Made by a program: the position numbers and the translations under genes. Source: an uncultured Clostridium sp. (GTDB lineage: Bacteria; Bacillota; Clostridia; TANB77; CAG-508). From it: a DNA stretch of 40,139 nt. A model generated the notes under the pieces. It made no database searches, was not told where the DNA came from, and saw only the letters and a program-made list of their open reading frames with translations. The stretch covers positions 1 through 40,139 of the forward strand of contig CAMMLF010000002.1 in assembly GCA_946497585.1 (NCBI GenBank), read 5' to 3'. Positions 28,190-34,194 of this stretch are shown piece by piece. Every line of letters begins with the position of its first letter. The first letter of the stretch is position 1.

Positions 28190-28253
28190 ATGTAAACCTT
28201 TAGTGTGCGTGCTTGCAGGTTTACATAATATATTAACATAAAGGTTTACATAA
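28188..28253. repeat. Intergenic repeat element 3
   Basis: TTATGTAAAC (28,188), GC-rich core with GTGTGCGTGC, then GTTTACATAA (28,219) and a second GTTTACATAA (28,244), with a decayed copy between them. Confidence 0.75.
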
Positions 28254-28300
28254 TATGTTTCAAATAAAAAAAATAAAATTTAAAATTTTGAATAAAACTA

Positions 28301-28329
28301 TTGACAAATGGAAATAATAGTAGTATAAT
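28301..28329 (+). promoter_or_regulatory. Early promoter E3
   Basis: TTGACA, 17-bp spacer, TATAAT, upstream of the 59-aa gene. Confidence 0.85.
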
Positions 28330-28361
28330 AAAAGAGAAGTAAGGGAAAGGAGTTGATACAA

Positions 28362-28541
28362 ATGAATAAGTATATTGACCATTTAACAATTACAGAATAT
28401 GAAACAATACAAAAACAATTAAAGAAAAGATTAGAAGAAGAAGAAAAGGCAATGAAAGAAACAGGAAACACAAAGGAATACATTGAATTACGATTTATTT
28501 TAATAAAAATAAAAAGAATTATAGAAAAATATAGAAAATAG
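28362..28541 (+). CDS. Small charged helical protein, unknown
   Basis: 59 aa from the ATG behind AAAGGAGTTGATACAA; a TTG inside that Shine-Dalgarno is rejected. It starts MNKYIDHLTITEYETIQKQL and continues as one highly charged helix (KKRLEEEEKAMKE), possibly a coiled coil. No motif. The stop codon abuts the next promoter's -35 box (AAATAGTTGACA), so the two cassettes are packed without spare sequence. Confidence 0.65.
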   Translation: MNKYIDHLTITEYETIQKQLKKRLEEEEKAMKETGNTKEYIELRFILIKIKRIIEKYRK

Positions 28542-28570
28542 TTGACAAATTACCCAATATGTAGTATAAT
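28542..28570 (+). promoter_or_regulatory. Early promoter E4, no gene behind it
   Basis: TTGACA, 17-bp spacer, TATAAT. No ORF with a start and ribosome site follows before the next promoter at 28,639, so this looks like an empty cassette or a short untranslated RNA of about 60 nt. Confidence 0.7.
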
Positions 28571-28638
28571 AATTATAGCAATAAAGAAAAGACAAAAAAC
28601 AAAAGAAAAAAACTTTTTGAAAAAATACTTAAAAAGTA

Positions 28639-28667
28639 TTGACAAAAAGAAAAAAGTGTAGTATAAT
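28639..28667 (+). promoter_or_regulatory. Early promoter E5
   Basis: TTGACA, 17-bp spacer, TATAAT, followed by a ~50-nt leader with hairpin TAAGAC/GTCTTTA before the 117-aa gene. Confidence 0.85.
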
Positions 28668-28724
28668 ATAAGTATAATAAGACAGATGATAAAGTCTTTA
28701 AAACATAGAAAAGGAGTTGATATT

Positions 28725-29078
28725 ATGGAAAAAATTACTATCGCAAAGAGAAATGAAGAATTAAGAAAGGCAGTTTTCGAAAGGATAATTAAACCAGAAG
28801 TATTAGAAGAATTAAAACAAGTTGCAGGTTCTAAATGGATGATAGACCAAAAATTTATGGAAGAATATTTTCCAGTAAGAGTTGATATTGTAGTTCCAAA
28901 AATTGCAAAAGATGACCCTTTACAAACGGCAGACGACTTTGCAGATGCATATCAACAAGAACAAGAAGAAAAAAGACTTGCAAGAGAAGAAAAACAAAAA
29001 GCAAAAGAAAAGAAAATTGCAAGGGACAAAAAACTTAGAGAACAAAGAAAACTAGCAAAAGAAAAAGGAGAACAATAG
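28725..29078 (+). CDS. Charged-tail family protein, copy 1
   Basis: 117 aa from the ATG behind AAAAGGAGTTGATATT; a longer in-frame reading lacks a Shine-Dalgarno. It starts MEKITIAKRNEELRKAV, has a central strand FPVRVDIVVPKIA, then an acidic stretch and a long Lys/Glu/Arg helix (REEKQKAKEKKIARDKKLRE). Three other proteins here (33,781, 37,827 and 38,214) share this plan: a small alpha/beta head, a VxVPK-like strand and a charged helical tail. The tail could bind nucleic acid or ribosomes. I do not recognise the family. Confidence 0.7.
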   Translation: MEKITIAKRNEELRKAVFERIIKPEVLEELKQVAGSKWMIDQKFMEEYFPVRVDIVVPKIAKDDPLQTADDFADAYQQEQEEKRLAREEKQKAKEKKIARDKKLREQRKLAKEKGEQ

Positions 29079-29090
29079 TTCTCCTTTTTT
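29062..29090 (+). terminator. Intrinsic terminator
   Basis: Stem GGAGAAC/GTTCTCC extended by A/T pairs, TAG stop in the loop, then TTTTTT. Confidence 0.9.
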
Positions 29091-29121
29091 ATTGTCTTTA
29101 TTTCATTTTATTTTAAACAGA

Positions 29122-29194
29122 TTATGTAAACTTGAAAGTAAACATTTTATGTTAACTCGCGCCCGCACTTTGTGCGTGCTCGTGGTTTACATAA
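29122..29194. repeat. Intergenic repeat element 4
   Basis: TTATGTAAAC (29,122) and TTATGTTAAC (29,147), then a GC-rich core CCCGCACTTTGTGCGTGC, then GTTTACATAA (29,185). Confidence 0.8.
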
Positions 29195-29261
29195 TAACTT
29201 TCTATAATTTCATTTTGTAACAAAAATGTAATAAAAATGTAAAGAAAATTTAAAAAAAGTA

Positions 29262-29290
29262 TTGACAAACCCTTTTATAAATGTTATAAT
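29262..29290 (+). promoter_or_regulatory. Early promoter E6
   Basis: TTGACA, 17-bp spacer, TATAAT, upstream of the glucosaminidase-like gene. Confidence 0.85.
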
Positions 29291-29313
29291 ATAAGTATAG
29301 AAAGGAGGAACAA

Positions 29314-29928
29314 ATGAAAAAGTTAGTAGTAATCAATTTGATTTTAATTTTAATCTATTGTATATTACCAAATGAGATACAAAAGAATATCAACGAAACG
29401 GTAGAAAATACAGTTAAAGAAATACAACAAGAAATAATATCAGAAGAACAACCAACAGAAGAACAAAAACAAGTAAGTAATTTGAATATTAGTTTTGATA
29501 TGAATTTGTTGACAAAAAGTAATATAACAATAGAAGAATTACAAAAAGGTTTTGCAAATACTAATATGCAAGGTTTAGAACAATATTTTATCAATGCAGA
29601 AAATGAAACTGGAATAAATGCAATATATCTTGCAGGACTTGCAACTCACGAAAGTGGTTGGAATACAAGTGATTTTGCAAGAGAAAGAAATAACTTGTTT
29701 GGTTGGCAAAGTTACGATAGTAACCTAAATGCGACTAAAAGATTTGCAAGTAAAGAAGAAAGTATAATGACAGTTGCAAGAGCATTGAAAAAAATGTACT
29801 TAAGCGAAAACGGTTGTTATTTTAACGGTTATACAATTTCTGGTATCTCAAAAAGATATGCAAGTGATAAACAACACAACCAAAAAGTTTTCAGAAATAT
29901 GCAAAAAATTGTTGACAAAATAAAATAA
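29314..29928 (+). CDS. Secreted or membrane-anchored glucosaminidase-like enzyme
   Basis: 204 aa with the ATG behind AAAGGAGGAACAA. Residues 4-19 form an N-terminal hydrophobic segment (LVVINLILILIYCILP), a signal or anchor. A charged linker to about residue 60 precedes a GH73-like domain: INAIYLAGLATHESGWNTSD with E113 as the likely catalytic acid, then ARERNNLFGW, SYDSNLNATKRFASKEESI and ISKRYASD. These are hallmarks of bacterial N-acetylglucosaminidases that cut peptidoglycan. It stands alone in the early region with its own promoter, away from any holin, so it may alter the wall early rather than be the main endolysin. Its last codons contain the next promoter's -35 box. Confidence 0.85.
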   Translation: MKKLVVINLILILIYCILPNEIQKNINETVENTVKEIQQEIISEEQPTEEQKQVSNLNISFDMNLLTKSNITIEELQKGFANTNMQGLEQYFINAENETGINAIYLAGLATHESGWNTSDFARERNNLFGWQSYDSNLNATKRFASKEESIMTVARALKKMYLSENGCYFNGYTISGISKRYASDKQHNQKVFRNMQKIVDKIK

Positions 29929-29940
29929 ATATGTTATAAT
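29912..29940 (+). promoter_or_regulatory. Early promoter E7
   Basis: TTGACA, 17-bp spacer, TATAAT. The -35 box lies inside the last codons of the glucosaminidase gene. Confidence 0.85.
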
Positions 29941-29975
29941 ATAATTGAAATTAAAAAAGAAAGGATTTGATAGTT

Positions 29976-30218
29976 ATGAGTAGAAAAGAAAAAAGAGAAA
30001 TGGAGAAAACAAGAAAGGAAAGAGAACCAAAAGGAACTTTTCAAAAGTTCGTAAAATTAGTAAAATTAGTTTTATTTATTACAATGTTAGTATTTACATT
30101 TTTAGTAAGTGATAAAATTGCAAATTTTATAATCAATTTAGGAATTGAAAGACTAACAAGAATAGTAAATATGATACTAATTACAGTTGTAACAGGAATT
30201 TACTTTTATAAAAAATAG
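29976..30218 (+). CDS. Small basic two-helix membrane protein
   Basis: 80 aa from the ATG behind AAAGGATTTGATAGTT. A very basic first 30 residues (MSRKEKREMEKTRKERE) precede hydrophobic helices at about 28-46 and 61-78, ending in FYKK. Both ends are expected to be cytoplasmic. It resembles the 70-aa protein at 27,954 in plan but not clearly in sequence. Monocistronic, with its stop codon inside a strong terminator. Function unknown. Confidence 0.7.
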   Translation: MSRKEKREMEKTRKEREPKGTFQKFVKLVKLVLFITMLVFTFLVSDKIANFIINLGIERLTRIVNMILITVVTGIYFYKK

Positions 30219-30238
30219 GCGAAAGCCTATTTTTTTAT
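30214..30238 (+). terminator. Intrinsic terminator with GAAA tetraloop
   Basis: Stem AATAGGC/GCCTATT with a GAAA loop followed by a long T-run; the stop TAG is in the stem. Confidence 0.9.
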
Positions 30239-30257
30239 TTTTGTTAGTGTAAAGTTA

Positions 30258-30319
30258 TTATGTAAACTTGGCACGCGCGGGCGCCGAACCGAACAAATGT
30301 TTGCGCTTGGTTTACATAA
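30258..30319. repeat. Intergenic repeat element 5
   Basis: TTATGTAAAC (30,258), GC-rich core GCACGCGCGGGCGCCG, palindromic GAACAAATGTTTG, then GTTTACATAA (30,310). Confidence 0.85.
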
Positions 30320-30357
30320 TAACTTACAAATAAATTTAAAAAATTTTGAATATTTAC

Positions 30358-30386
30358 TTGACTTTTGTTTATAATAATGTTATAAT
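30358..30386 (+). promoter_or_regulatory. Early promoter E8
   Basis: TTGACT, 17-bp spacer, TATAAT, upstream of a 24-codon ORF. Confidence 0.8.
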
Positions 30387-30415
30387 AAGAATGTAAAGAG
30401 AAAGGGGAGATAAAA

Positions 30416-30490
30416 ATGTATTTAACAAATAAAGATATAAAAGAAATTGAAGAATTTTTTAAAAAAGACTTGACAAATAAAAATAAATAA
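30416..30490 (+). CDS. 24-aa microprotein
   Basis: ATG 7 nt behind AAAGGGGAG, with its own promoter. It encodes a charged helix starting MYLTNKDIKEIEEFFKK and ending LTNKNK. The codons TTG ACA near its end are also the -35 box of the next promoter. It may be a real microprotein or a leader ORF; the strong ribosome site favours translation. Too short for homology. Confidence 0.5.
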   Translation: MYLTNKDIKEIEEFFKKDLTNKNK

Positions 30491-30498
30491 TATATAAT
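30470..30498 (+). promoter_or_regulatory. Early promoter E9
   Basis: TTGACA, 17-bp spacer, TATAAT, overlapping the end of the 24-codon ORF. Confidence 0.8.
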
Positions 30499-30527
30499 AT
30501 AGTTACAGAAAGGGAAAGGTGATAATT

Positions 30528-31001
30528 ATGAAAAGAATTTTTATTGATATGGACGGAACAATAGCAAAGTTTAATGTACCAAATGCTTTAAGAAGATTTG
30601 CAACAGAAAAAGGATTTTTTAGAAGACTTGGAGCATATAAAGGAATAGAACATATAAACGAATTAGCAAAAAATAAAGAACAAATTTATATTTTATCAGC
30701 AAGTCCAAATATGTATGCAGATTTAGACAAAAAAAATTGGTTAAGAAGATATTTACCAAATTTACAAGAAAGTCAAATAATAATTTGTAGAAATGGAGAA
30801 AATAAAGCAAAAGTAATTGAAAGAAAATTTAATACAAAAATTACAAAAGATTTTTTCTTGCTAGATGATTATACAAAAAATTTAACAGATTGGGAAAATG
30901 CAGGTGGTACAGGAATAAAAAGAATTACAACAGTTTCAGACAATTCAACAGGAAAATGGAAAGGTTTAATCTTAAAACAATTAGAAGAATTGTATATATA
31001 A
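30528..31001 (+). CDS. HAD-family 5'(3')-deoxyribonucleotidase-like protein
   Basis: 157 aa from the ATG behind GGGAAAGGTGATAATT. HAD motif I is FIDMDGTIA (nucleophile D7, acid/base D9), motif II is YILSAS, motif III lysine is probably in NKAKVIERKF, and motif IV is FFLLDDYTKNL. The motif order, the absence of a large cap and the short length match the NT5C type, which removes phosphate from deoxynucleoside monophosphates. In a phage this would adjust nucleotide pools during replication. The product WENAGGTGIKRI near the end also fits that family. Own promoter and terminator. Confidence 0.8.
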   Translation: MKRIFIDMDGTIAKFNVPNALRRFATEKGFFRRLGAYKGIEHINELAKNKEQIYILSASPNMYADLDKKNWLRRYLPNLQESQIIICRNGENKAKVIERKFNTKITKDFFLLDDYTKNLTDWENAGGTGIKRITTVSDNSTGKWKGLILKQLEELYI

Positions 31002-31015
31002 TACAGTTCTTTTTC
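30985..31015 (+). terminator. Intrinsic terminator
   Basis: Stem AGAATTGTAT/ATACAGTTCT (one G-T pair), the stop codon at the loop, then TTTTTCTTT. Confidence 0.8.
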
Positions 31016-31016
31016 T

Positions 31017-31068
31017 TTATGTAAACCGATAATTATGTAAACTGCGCGTGCGTGGTTGGTTAACATAA
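31017..31068. repeat. Intergenic repeat element 6
   Basis: TTATGTAAAC at 31,017 and 31,033, core GCGCGTGCGTGG, then the variant GTTAACATAA at 31,059. Confidence 0.75.
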
Positions 31069-31117
31069 TCTGTTGCAATAAAATAAAAATTTTTTTTTAA
31101 AAAAATGTATATTTTAC

Positions 31118-31146
31118 TTGACAAATACATATAATAGTAGTATAAT
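31118..31146 (+). promoter_or_regulatory. Early promoter E10
   Basis: TTGACA, 17-bp spacer, TATAAT, upstream of the 102-aa and 51-aa membrane protein genes. Confidence 0.85.
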
Positions 31147-31174
31147 AAGTATATAAAGAAAGGGAGGAATTAAA

Positions 31175-31483
31175 ATGGTTTTAAAAACAATAAAAATGAT
31201 AATTAAAATGGAAAATATAGAAAAAGGTTTTAAATTTAAAATGATAAGTTTAGGAATTTTAGAACAAATTGTAAATAGTTATAAAACAATATTAAAATTA
31301 CCTTTTTACTTGATAGGTTTACCATTTTGTTTTATTGGTTGGTTATCTGAACAAATCGCCGACTTATGCAGTTTAGTAATGGGAGTAATTCACGAGATAC
31401 CATATATAAAATTATGTAAAAAGGAAGATAAGGAAAGACTAATAAAAGCAATTAAGGAAAGAAATACTTATAAAGTTTCATAG
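31175..31483 (+). CDS. Small membrane-associated protein, unknown
   Basis: 102 aa with the ATG behind AAAGGGAGGAATTAAA. Basic N-terminus, then hydrophobic and aromatic residues about 38-58 (ILKLPFYLIGLPFCFIGWL) and a second moderately hydrophobic stretch to about 75 before a basic C-terminal helix (KKEDKERLIKAIKER). One or two membrane passes are likely. Followed after 17 nt by a second membrane-protein gene on the same transcript, so they may act together. No family recognised. Confidence 0.65.
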   Translation: MVLKTIKMIIKMENIEKGFKFKMISLGILEQIVNSYKTILKLPFYLIGLPFCFIGWLSEQIADLCSLVMGVIHEIPYIKLCKKEDKERLIKAIKERNTYKVS

Positions 31484-31500
31484 AAGAAAGGGTGTTGAAA

Positions 31501-31656
31501 ATGTTGACAATTATTTTATCAATTATTGTTTATCGTTCTAATTTAAAAGAATTAGGAAAAGAACAATGTGGGAGTTATTTTGATTATTTTATGGGTTGGT
31601 TATGGGTTATGGTTTTTGAAATTGGTATGATTTTATTGTTTATTTTAGAAGGATAA
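31501..31656 (+). CDS. 51-aa membrane protein
   Basis: ATG behind AAAGGGTGTTGAAA, 17 nt after the previous stop. Begins MLTIILSIIVYRSNLKELGK and ends with a strongly hydrophobic helix (about residues 30-49, rich in W, V and L) and LEG. Probably one or two membrane segments. Co-transcribed with the 102-aa membrane protein from promoter E10, with no terminator between them. It is one of the few two-gene cassettes. Function unknown. Confidence 0.6.
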   Translation: MLTIILSIIVYRSNLKELGKEQCGSYFDYFMGWLWVMVFEIGMILLFILEG

Positions 31657-31683
31657 AAAAATTAAAAAATTTTTAAAAAAGTA

Positions 31684-31712
31684 TTGACAAATAAGAATAA
31701 ATAGTGTATAAT
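31684..31712 (+). promoter_or_regulatory. Early promoter E11
   Basis: TTGACA, 17-bp spacer, TATAAT, upstream of the exonuclease gene. Confidence 0.85.
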
Positions 31713-31746
31713 AAGTACATAATAAAGAAGAAGGGAATTGATAGAA

Positions 31747-32448
31747 ATGAAAATTGATTTAAGAAAAAAATATTTTATGGTTTTAGATGTTGAAACAACA
31801 AATAATCAAATAGGAGTTAAAAATGCACCAAACGATGGTTTGGTATATGATTTAGGTTTTGGAATTTATGATAAACAAGGCAACGAATATCTTGCAGAAA
31901 GTTTAGTAATAAAGGAAATTTTCTACGATAAAGAACTTATGAATACGGCATATTATAGAAGAAAATTACCAAAATATTATGAAGAAATAAAACAAGGTAA
32001 AAGAAAAGTTGTAACATTATTACAAGCAAGAAAAATGATAAAACAAGCCGTTGAACAATTTAAGGTTGAAGAAGTTTATGCTTACAATGCAAATTTTGAT
32101 TATACAACATTAAACAATACAACAAGACTTATAACAAGTTCTTATGTTCGTTGGTTTTTACCTTATGGTACAAAGGTTTGTGATATATGGCATATTGCTT
32201 GTCAAGTATTAGGAACACAAAAAACTTTTCAATGGGAAAATGTTAGAAATGAAAACGGTAATTTAATAACAAACGCCGAAAGAATGTTTTCTTATATGTT
32301 ACAAGAAGAATTTTCAGAAGAACATACAGGACTTGAAGATACTAGAATTGAGGCACAAATACTTGTTCGTTGTTTTAAATCTCATAAGAAAATAAACAAA
32401 AATATAAATCGTAGTTGTTGGAGAATACCACAAAAGGTTGTTGCTTAA
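31747..32448 (+). CDS. DEDDh 3'-5' exonuclease (DnaQ/RNase T-like)
   Basis: 233 aa. The ATG at 31,747 follows AAGAAGGGAATTGATAGAA; an upstream TTG lies inside that site. Exo I is MVLDVETTNN (D14, E16), Exo II is YAYNANFDYTTL (D118), and Exo III is EEHTGLEDTRIE (H193, D198). All four metal-binding acids and the general-base His are present, so it should be an active 3'-5' exonuclease on DNA or RNA. It is a stand-alone domain without polymerase. Likely roles are end trimming in replication, repair or host nucleic-acid turnover. Confidence 0.88.
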   Translation: MKIDLRKKYFMVLDVETTNNQIGVKNAPNDGLVYDLGFGIYDKQGNEYLAESLVIKEIFYDKELMNTAYYRRKLPKYYEEIKQGKRKVVTLLQARKMIKQAVEQFKVEEVYAYNANFDYTTLNNTTRLITSSYVRWFLPYGTKVCDIWHIACQVLGTQKTFQWENVRNENGNLITNAERMFSYMLQEEFSEEHTGLEDTRIEAQILVRCFKSHKKINKNINRSCWRIPQKVVA

Positions 32449-32464
32449 CAACCTTTTAATTTTT
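32432..32464 (+). terminator. Intrinsic terminator
   Basis: Stem AAAAGGTTGTT/AACAACCTTTT with a GCTT loop, the TAA stop at its base, then AATTTTTA. Confidence 0.85.
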
Positions 32465-32544
32465 ACGTAAACCGAACAAATGTTTGGCAAGTGCGTGCCC
32501 GCAATCGAACATTTGTTTGTGTGCGGGCGAACAAGTTTACATAA
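32463..32544. repeat. Intergenic repeat element 7
   Basis: TTACGTAAAC, GAACAAATGTTTG, GTGCGTGC, a 7-bp stem GCCCGCA/TGCGGGC enclosing GAACATTTGTTTG, then GTTTACATAA (32,535). The most elaborate member of the family. Confidence 0.85.
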
Positions 32545-32582
32545 TATGTTGCAAATAAATTTAAAAAATTTGAATAAATCTA

Positions 32583-32611
32583 TTGACTTTTGCAAATAAT
32601 AATAGTATAAT
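32583..32611 (+). promoter_or_regulatory. Early promoter E12
   Basis: TTGACT, 17-bp spacer, TATAAT, upstream of the metallopeptidase gene. Confidence 0.85.
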
Positions 32612-32639
32612 ATAAGTAAAGAAAGGGAAGTGATAGAAA

Positions 32640-33191
32640 ATGAAAACAAAAAGATATTTTAAATTGATATTAAAACCTTATAGGGTAATTTTAAAACATT
32701 TTGATAAAGATATTCGTATTTCAATAGGTAAAACTTTTTGTTGTTTTCCACAATTGGAAGAAAAAGAAATAGAAATACCAATTTTTGAAAATAAACTAGG
32801 AAGAAAAGCATTTTATAACAAAATGAATAGAAAACTAAAAGAATATAATATAAACGGCGAATTTAGTAGTGAGATTTTAAGTTTTTTACACGAATTAGGT
32901 CATATTTATACTTATAAGAGAATAAACGAAATAAAATATAATATAGGTACAATGATTATACAAGGTATTCAAGCGAAATTATGCAGTCCAAAACTTTTAG
33001 ATTTCTTTTATAATTGGTATTTTAATTTAAAACTAGAAAAACTTGCAGATAAATGGGCAATGAATTTTATAAAAGAAAATCAAGAACTTGTAGAAAATTG
33101 GCAAATAATGTTACAAGAAAATTATAATAAAGTAATACCAAAATTCGTTGAACATATGAAAGTCAAATACAAACAAGATTTACTTGCATAG
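32640..33191 (+). CDS. HExxH zinc metallopeptidase-like protein
   Basis: 183 aa with the ATG behind AAAGGGAAGTGATAGAA. The zinc motif HELGH lies at 84-88 (SFLHELGHIYTY). A downstream ELADKWA-like segment, KLEKLADKWAMNF with E133 and D137, provides a plausible third zinc ligand, as in ImmA/IrrE-type and related gluzincin-like proteases. The N-terminus is basic with strands (RVILKHFDKDIRISIG). In phages such proteases can cut repressors or host regulators; the target here is unknown. Own promoter and terminator. Confidence 0.75.
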   Translation: MKTKRYFKLILKPYRVILKHFDKDIRISIGKTFCCFPQLEEKEIEIPIFENKLGRKAFYNKMNRKLKEYNINGEFSSEILSFLHELGHIYTYKRINEIKYNIGTMIIQGIQAKLCSPKLLDFFYNWYFNLKLEKLADKWAMNFIKENQELVENWQIMLQENYNKVIPKFVEHMKVKYKQDLLA

Positions 33192-33203
33192 TAAATCTTT
33201 TTT
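33175..33203 (+). terminator. Intrinsic terminator
   Basis: Stem AAGATTTACT/AGTAAATCTT with the stop codon in the loop, followed by TTTT. Confidence 0.85.
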
Positions 33204-33212
33204 AATAAGTTA

Positions 33213-33253
33213 AAATCGAACAAATGTTTTTGTGCGTGCGCCAGTTTACATAA
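33213..33253. repeat. Intergenic repeat element 8
   Basis: Only the right arm is exact: GAACAAATGTTT, GTGCGTGCGCC, then GTTTACATAA (33,244). The left arm is decayed. Confidence 0.7.
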
Positions 33254-33301
33254 TCACTTACGATAATTTAAAAAATTTTTTAAAAATTTTTGTATAATCT
33301 A

Positions 33302-33330
33302 TTGACAAATGGATATAATAATAGTATAAT
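33302..33330 (+). promoter_or_regulatory. Early promoter E13, no gene behind it
   Basis: TTGACA, 17-bp spacer, TATAAT and an AGAAAGGGA ribosome-site-like block, but no start codon before promoter E14. Looks like an emptied cassette. Confidence 0.7.
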
Positions 33331-33390
33331 AAAGATACAGAAAGGGAACAGACAAAAACAAAAAAAATAAAAAATAATTTTAAAAAACTA

Positions 33391-33419
33391 TTGACAAAAC
33401 TCTAAAACTATGTTATAAT
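33391..33419 (+). promoter_or_regulatory. Early promoter E14
   Basis: TTGACA, 17-bp spacer, TATAAT, upstream of the 62-aa gene. Confidence 0.85.
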
Positions 33420-33452
33420 AACTTTAGAGTTAAGGAAAGGAAGGAATTGAAA

Positions 33453-33641
33453 ATGGATAAAAAAGAAATGATTAACAAATTAAATAAAATAATGAACGAA
33501 GTTGAGGAGTTACAATTAGAATTGTGTACAATGTTAGTAAAAGATAGTGAAAATCAAGAATTGAATTTTGCAGATAATACACTTGAAAATGCTTTCAATA
33601 ATTTAGTAGACACAGAATACCACTTGAAAAAAAGTTTATAA
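33453..33641 (+). CDS. Small acidic helical protein, unknown
   Basis: 62 aa from the ATG behind GGAAAGGAAGGAATTGAAA. Begins MDKKEMINKLNKIMNEVEEL and continues as amphipathic helices (LELCTMLVKDSENQELNF, ENAFNNLVDTEYHLKKSL). It is acidic, with one Cys, and could be a small helical hairpin that binds a partner. A short A/T hairpin follows the stop but there is no convincing terminator before the next promoter. No family recognised. Confidence 0.6.
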   Translation: MDKKEMINKLNKIMNEVEELQLELCTMLVKDSENQELNFADNTLENAFNNLVDTEYHLKKSL

Positions 33642-33658
33642 AACTTTAAAAAAAACTA

Positions 33659-33687
33659 TTGACAAACAAAAGAAAAAATGATATAAT
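33659..33687 (+). promoter_or_regulatory. Early promoter E15
   Basis: TTGACA, 17-bp spacer, TATAAT, upstream of a ~90-nt structured leader and the 120-aa gene. Confidence 0.85.
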
Positions 33688-33700
33688 ATAAGTACAGTAA

Positions 33701-33745
33701 GGGTAGGGTAAAAAGTTCACTGGTAACCTACGGAAGGAACTCATA
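33701..33745 (+). promoter_or_regulatory. Structured leader with possible pseudoknot
   Basis: GTAGG (33,703) can pair with CCTAC (33,727) and AGTTC (33,714) with GAACT (33,737). The two helices interleave, as in an H-type pseudoknot. It sits between promoter E15 and the charged-tail gene at 33,781. Confidence 0.4.
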
Positions 33746-33780
33746 AGAAAAATAAATTTAAGGAAGGTTTGGTGATTAGT

Positions 33781-34143
33781 ATGGCAAAATTAACAATAGC
33801 AAAAATCAATGAAATGGCAAGAGAGGTTGCAATGAAGGAAATTGCAGATAACGGCTTAACAAACTTTTTACAAGTAGAAGGTACAAAATTCGCAAAAGAC
33901 TTTACTTTTGAAACACCTGACGGACAAAAAACAAAAACAGTAAGAATTGATATTGTAGTACCAAAATTAGAAGAAGGCGAAAATGCTCAAGTTTTAGCCG
34001 AAGATTACAACTTCAAAATGGAAGAAAAAGCACAAAAAGAAAAAGAGAGAGCAGAGGCAAAGGCTAAAAAAATTGCAAGAGATAAAAAACGCAGAGAAGA
34101 AAATAAAAGAAATATTGTAAAAACAACAGTTGTTGAAGGGTAG
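33781..34143 (+). CDS. Charged-tail family protein, copy 2
   Basis: 120 aa with the ATG behind GGAAGGTTTGGTGATTAGT. It starts MAKLTIAKINEMAREVA, close to copy 1 (MEKITIAKRNEELRKAV). The strand KTVRIDIVVPKLEE matches VRVDIVVPKIA of copy 1. An acidic segment and a Lys/Glu/Arg helix ending in KKIARDKKRREENKR follow. It has a long structured leader, unlike most cassettes. The gene at 34,195 has no promoter of its own and is probably co-transcribed. Function unknown; nucleic-acid or ribosome binding through the charged tail is speculation. Confidence 0.7.
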   Translation: MAKLTIAKINEMAREVAMKEIADNGLTNFLQVEGTKFAKDFTFETPDGQKTKTVRIDIVVPKLEEGENAQVLAEDYNFKMEEKAQKEKERAEAKAKKIARDKKRREENKRNIVKTTVVEG

Positions 34144-34157
34144 TAAATACCCTTCAA
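34133..34157 (+). promoter_or_regulatory. Hairpin without T-run between two co-transcribed genes
   Basis: Perfect stem TTGAAGGGTA/TACCCTTCAA with the stop codon region in the loop. The lack of a T-run suggests mRNA stabilisation or processing. Confidence 0.5.
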
Positions 34158-34194
34158 GGGCTTGAAATTTAAATAAGAAGGGAATTGATTTATT

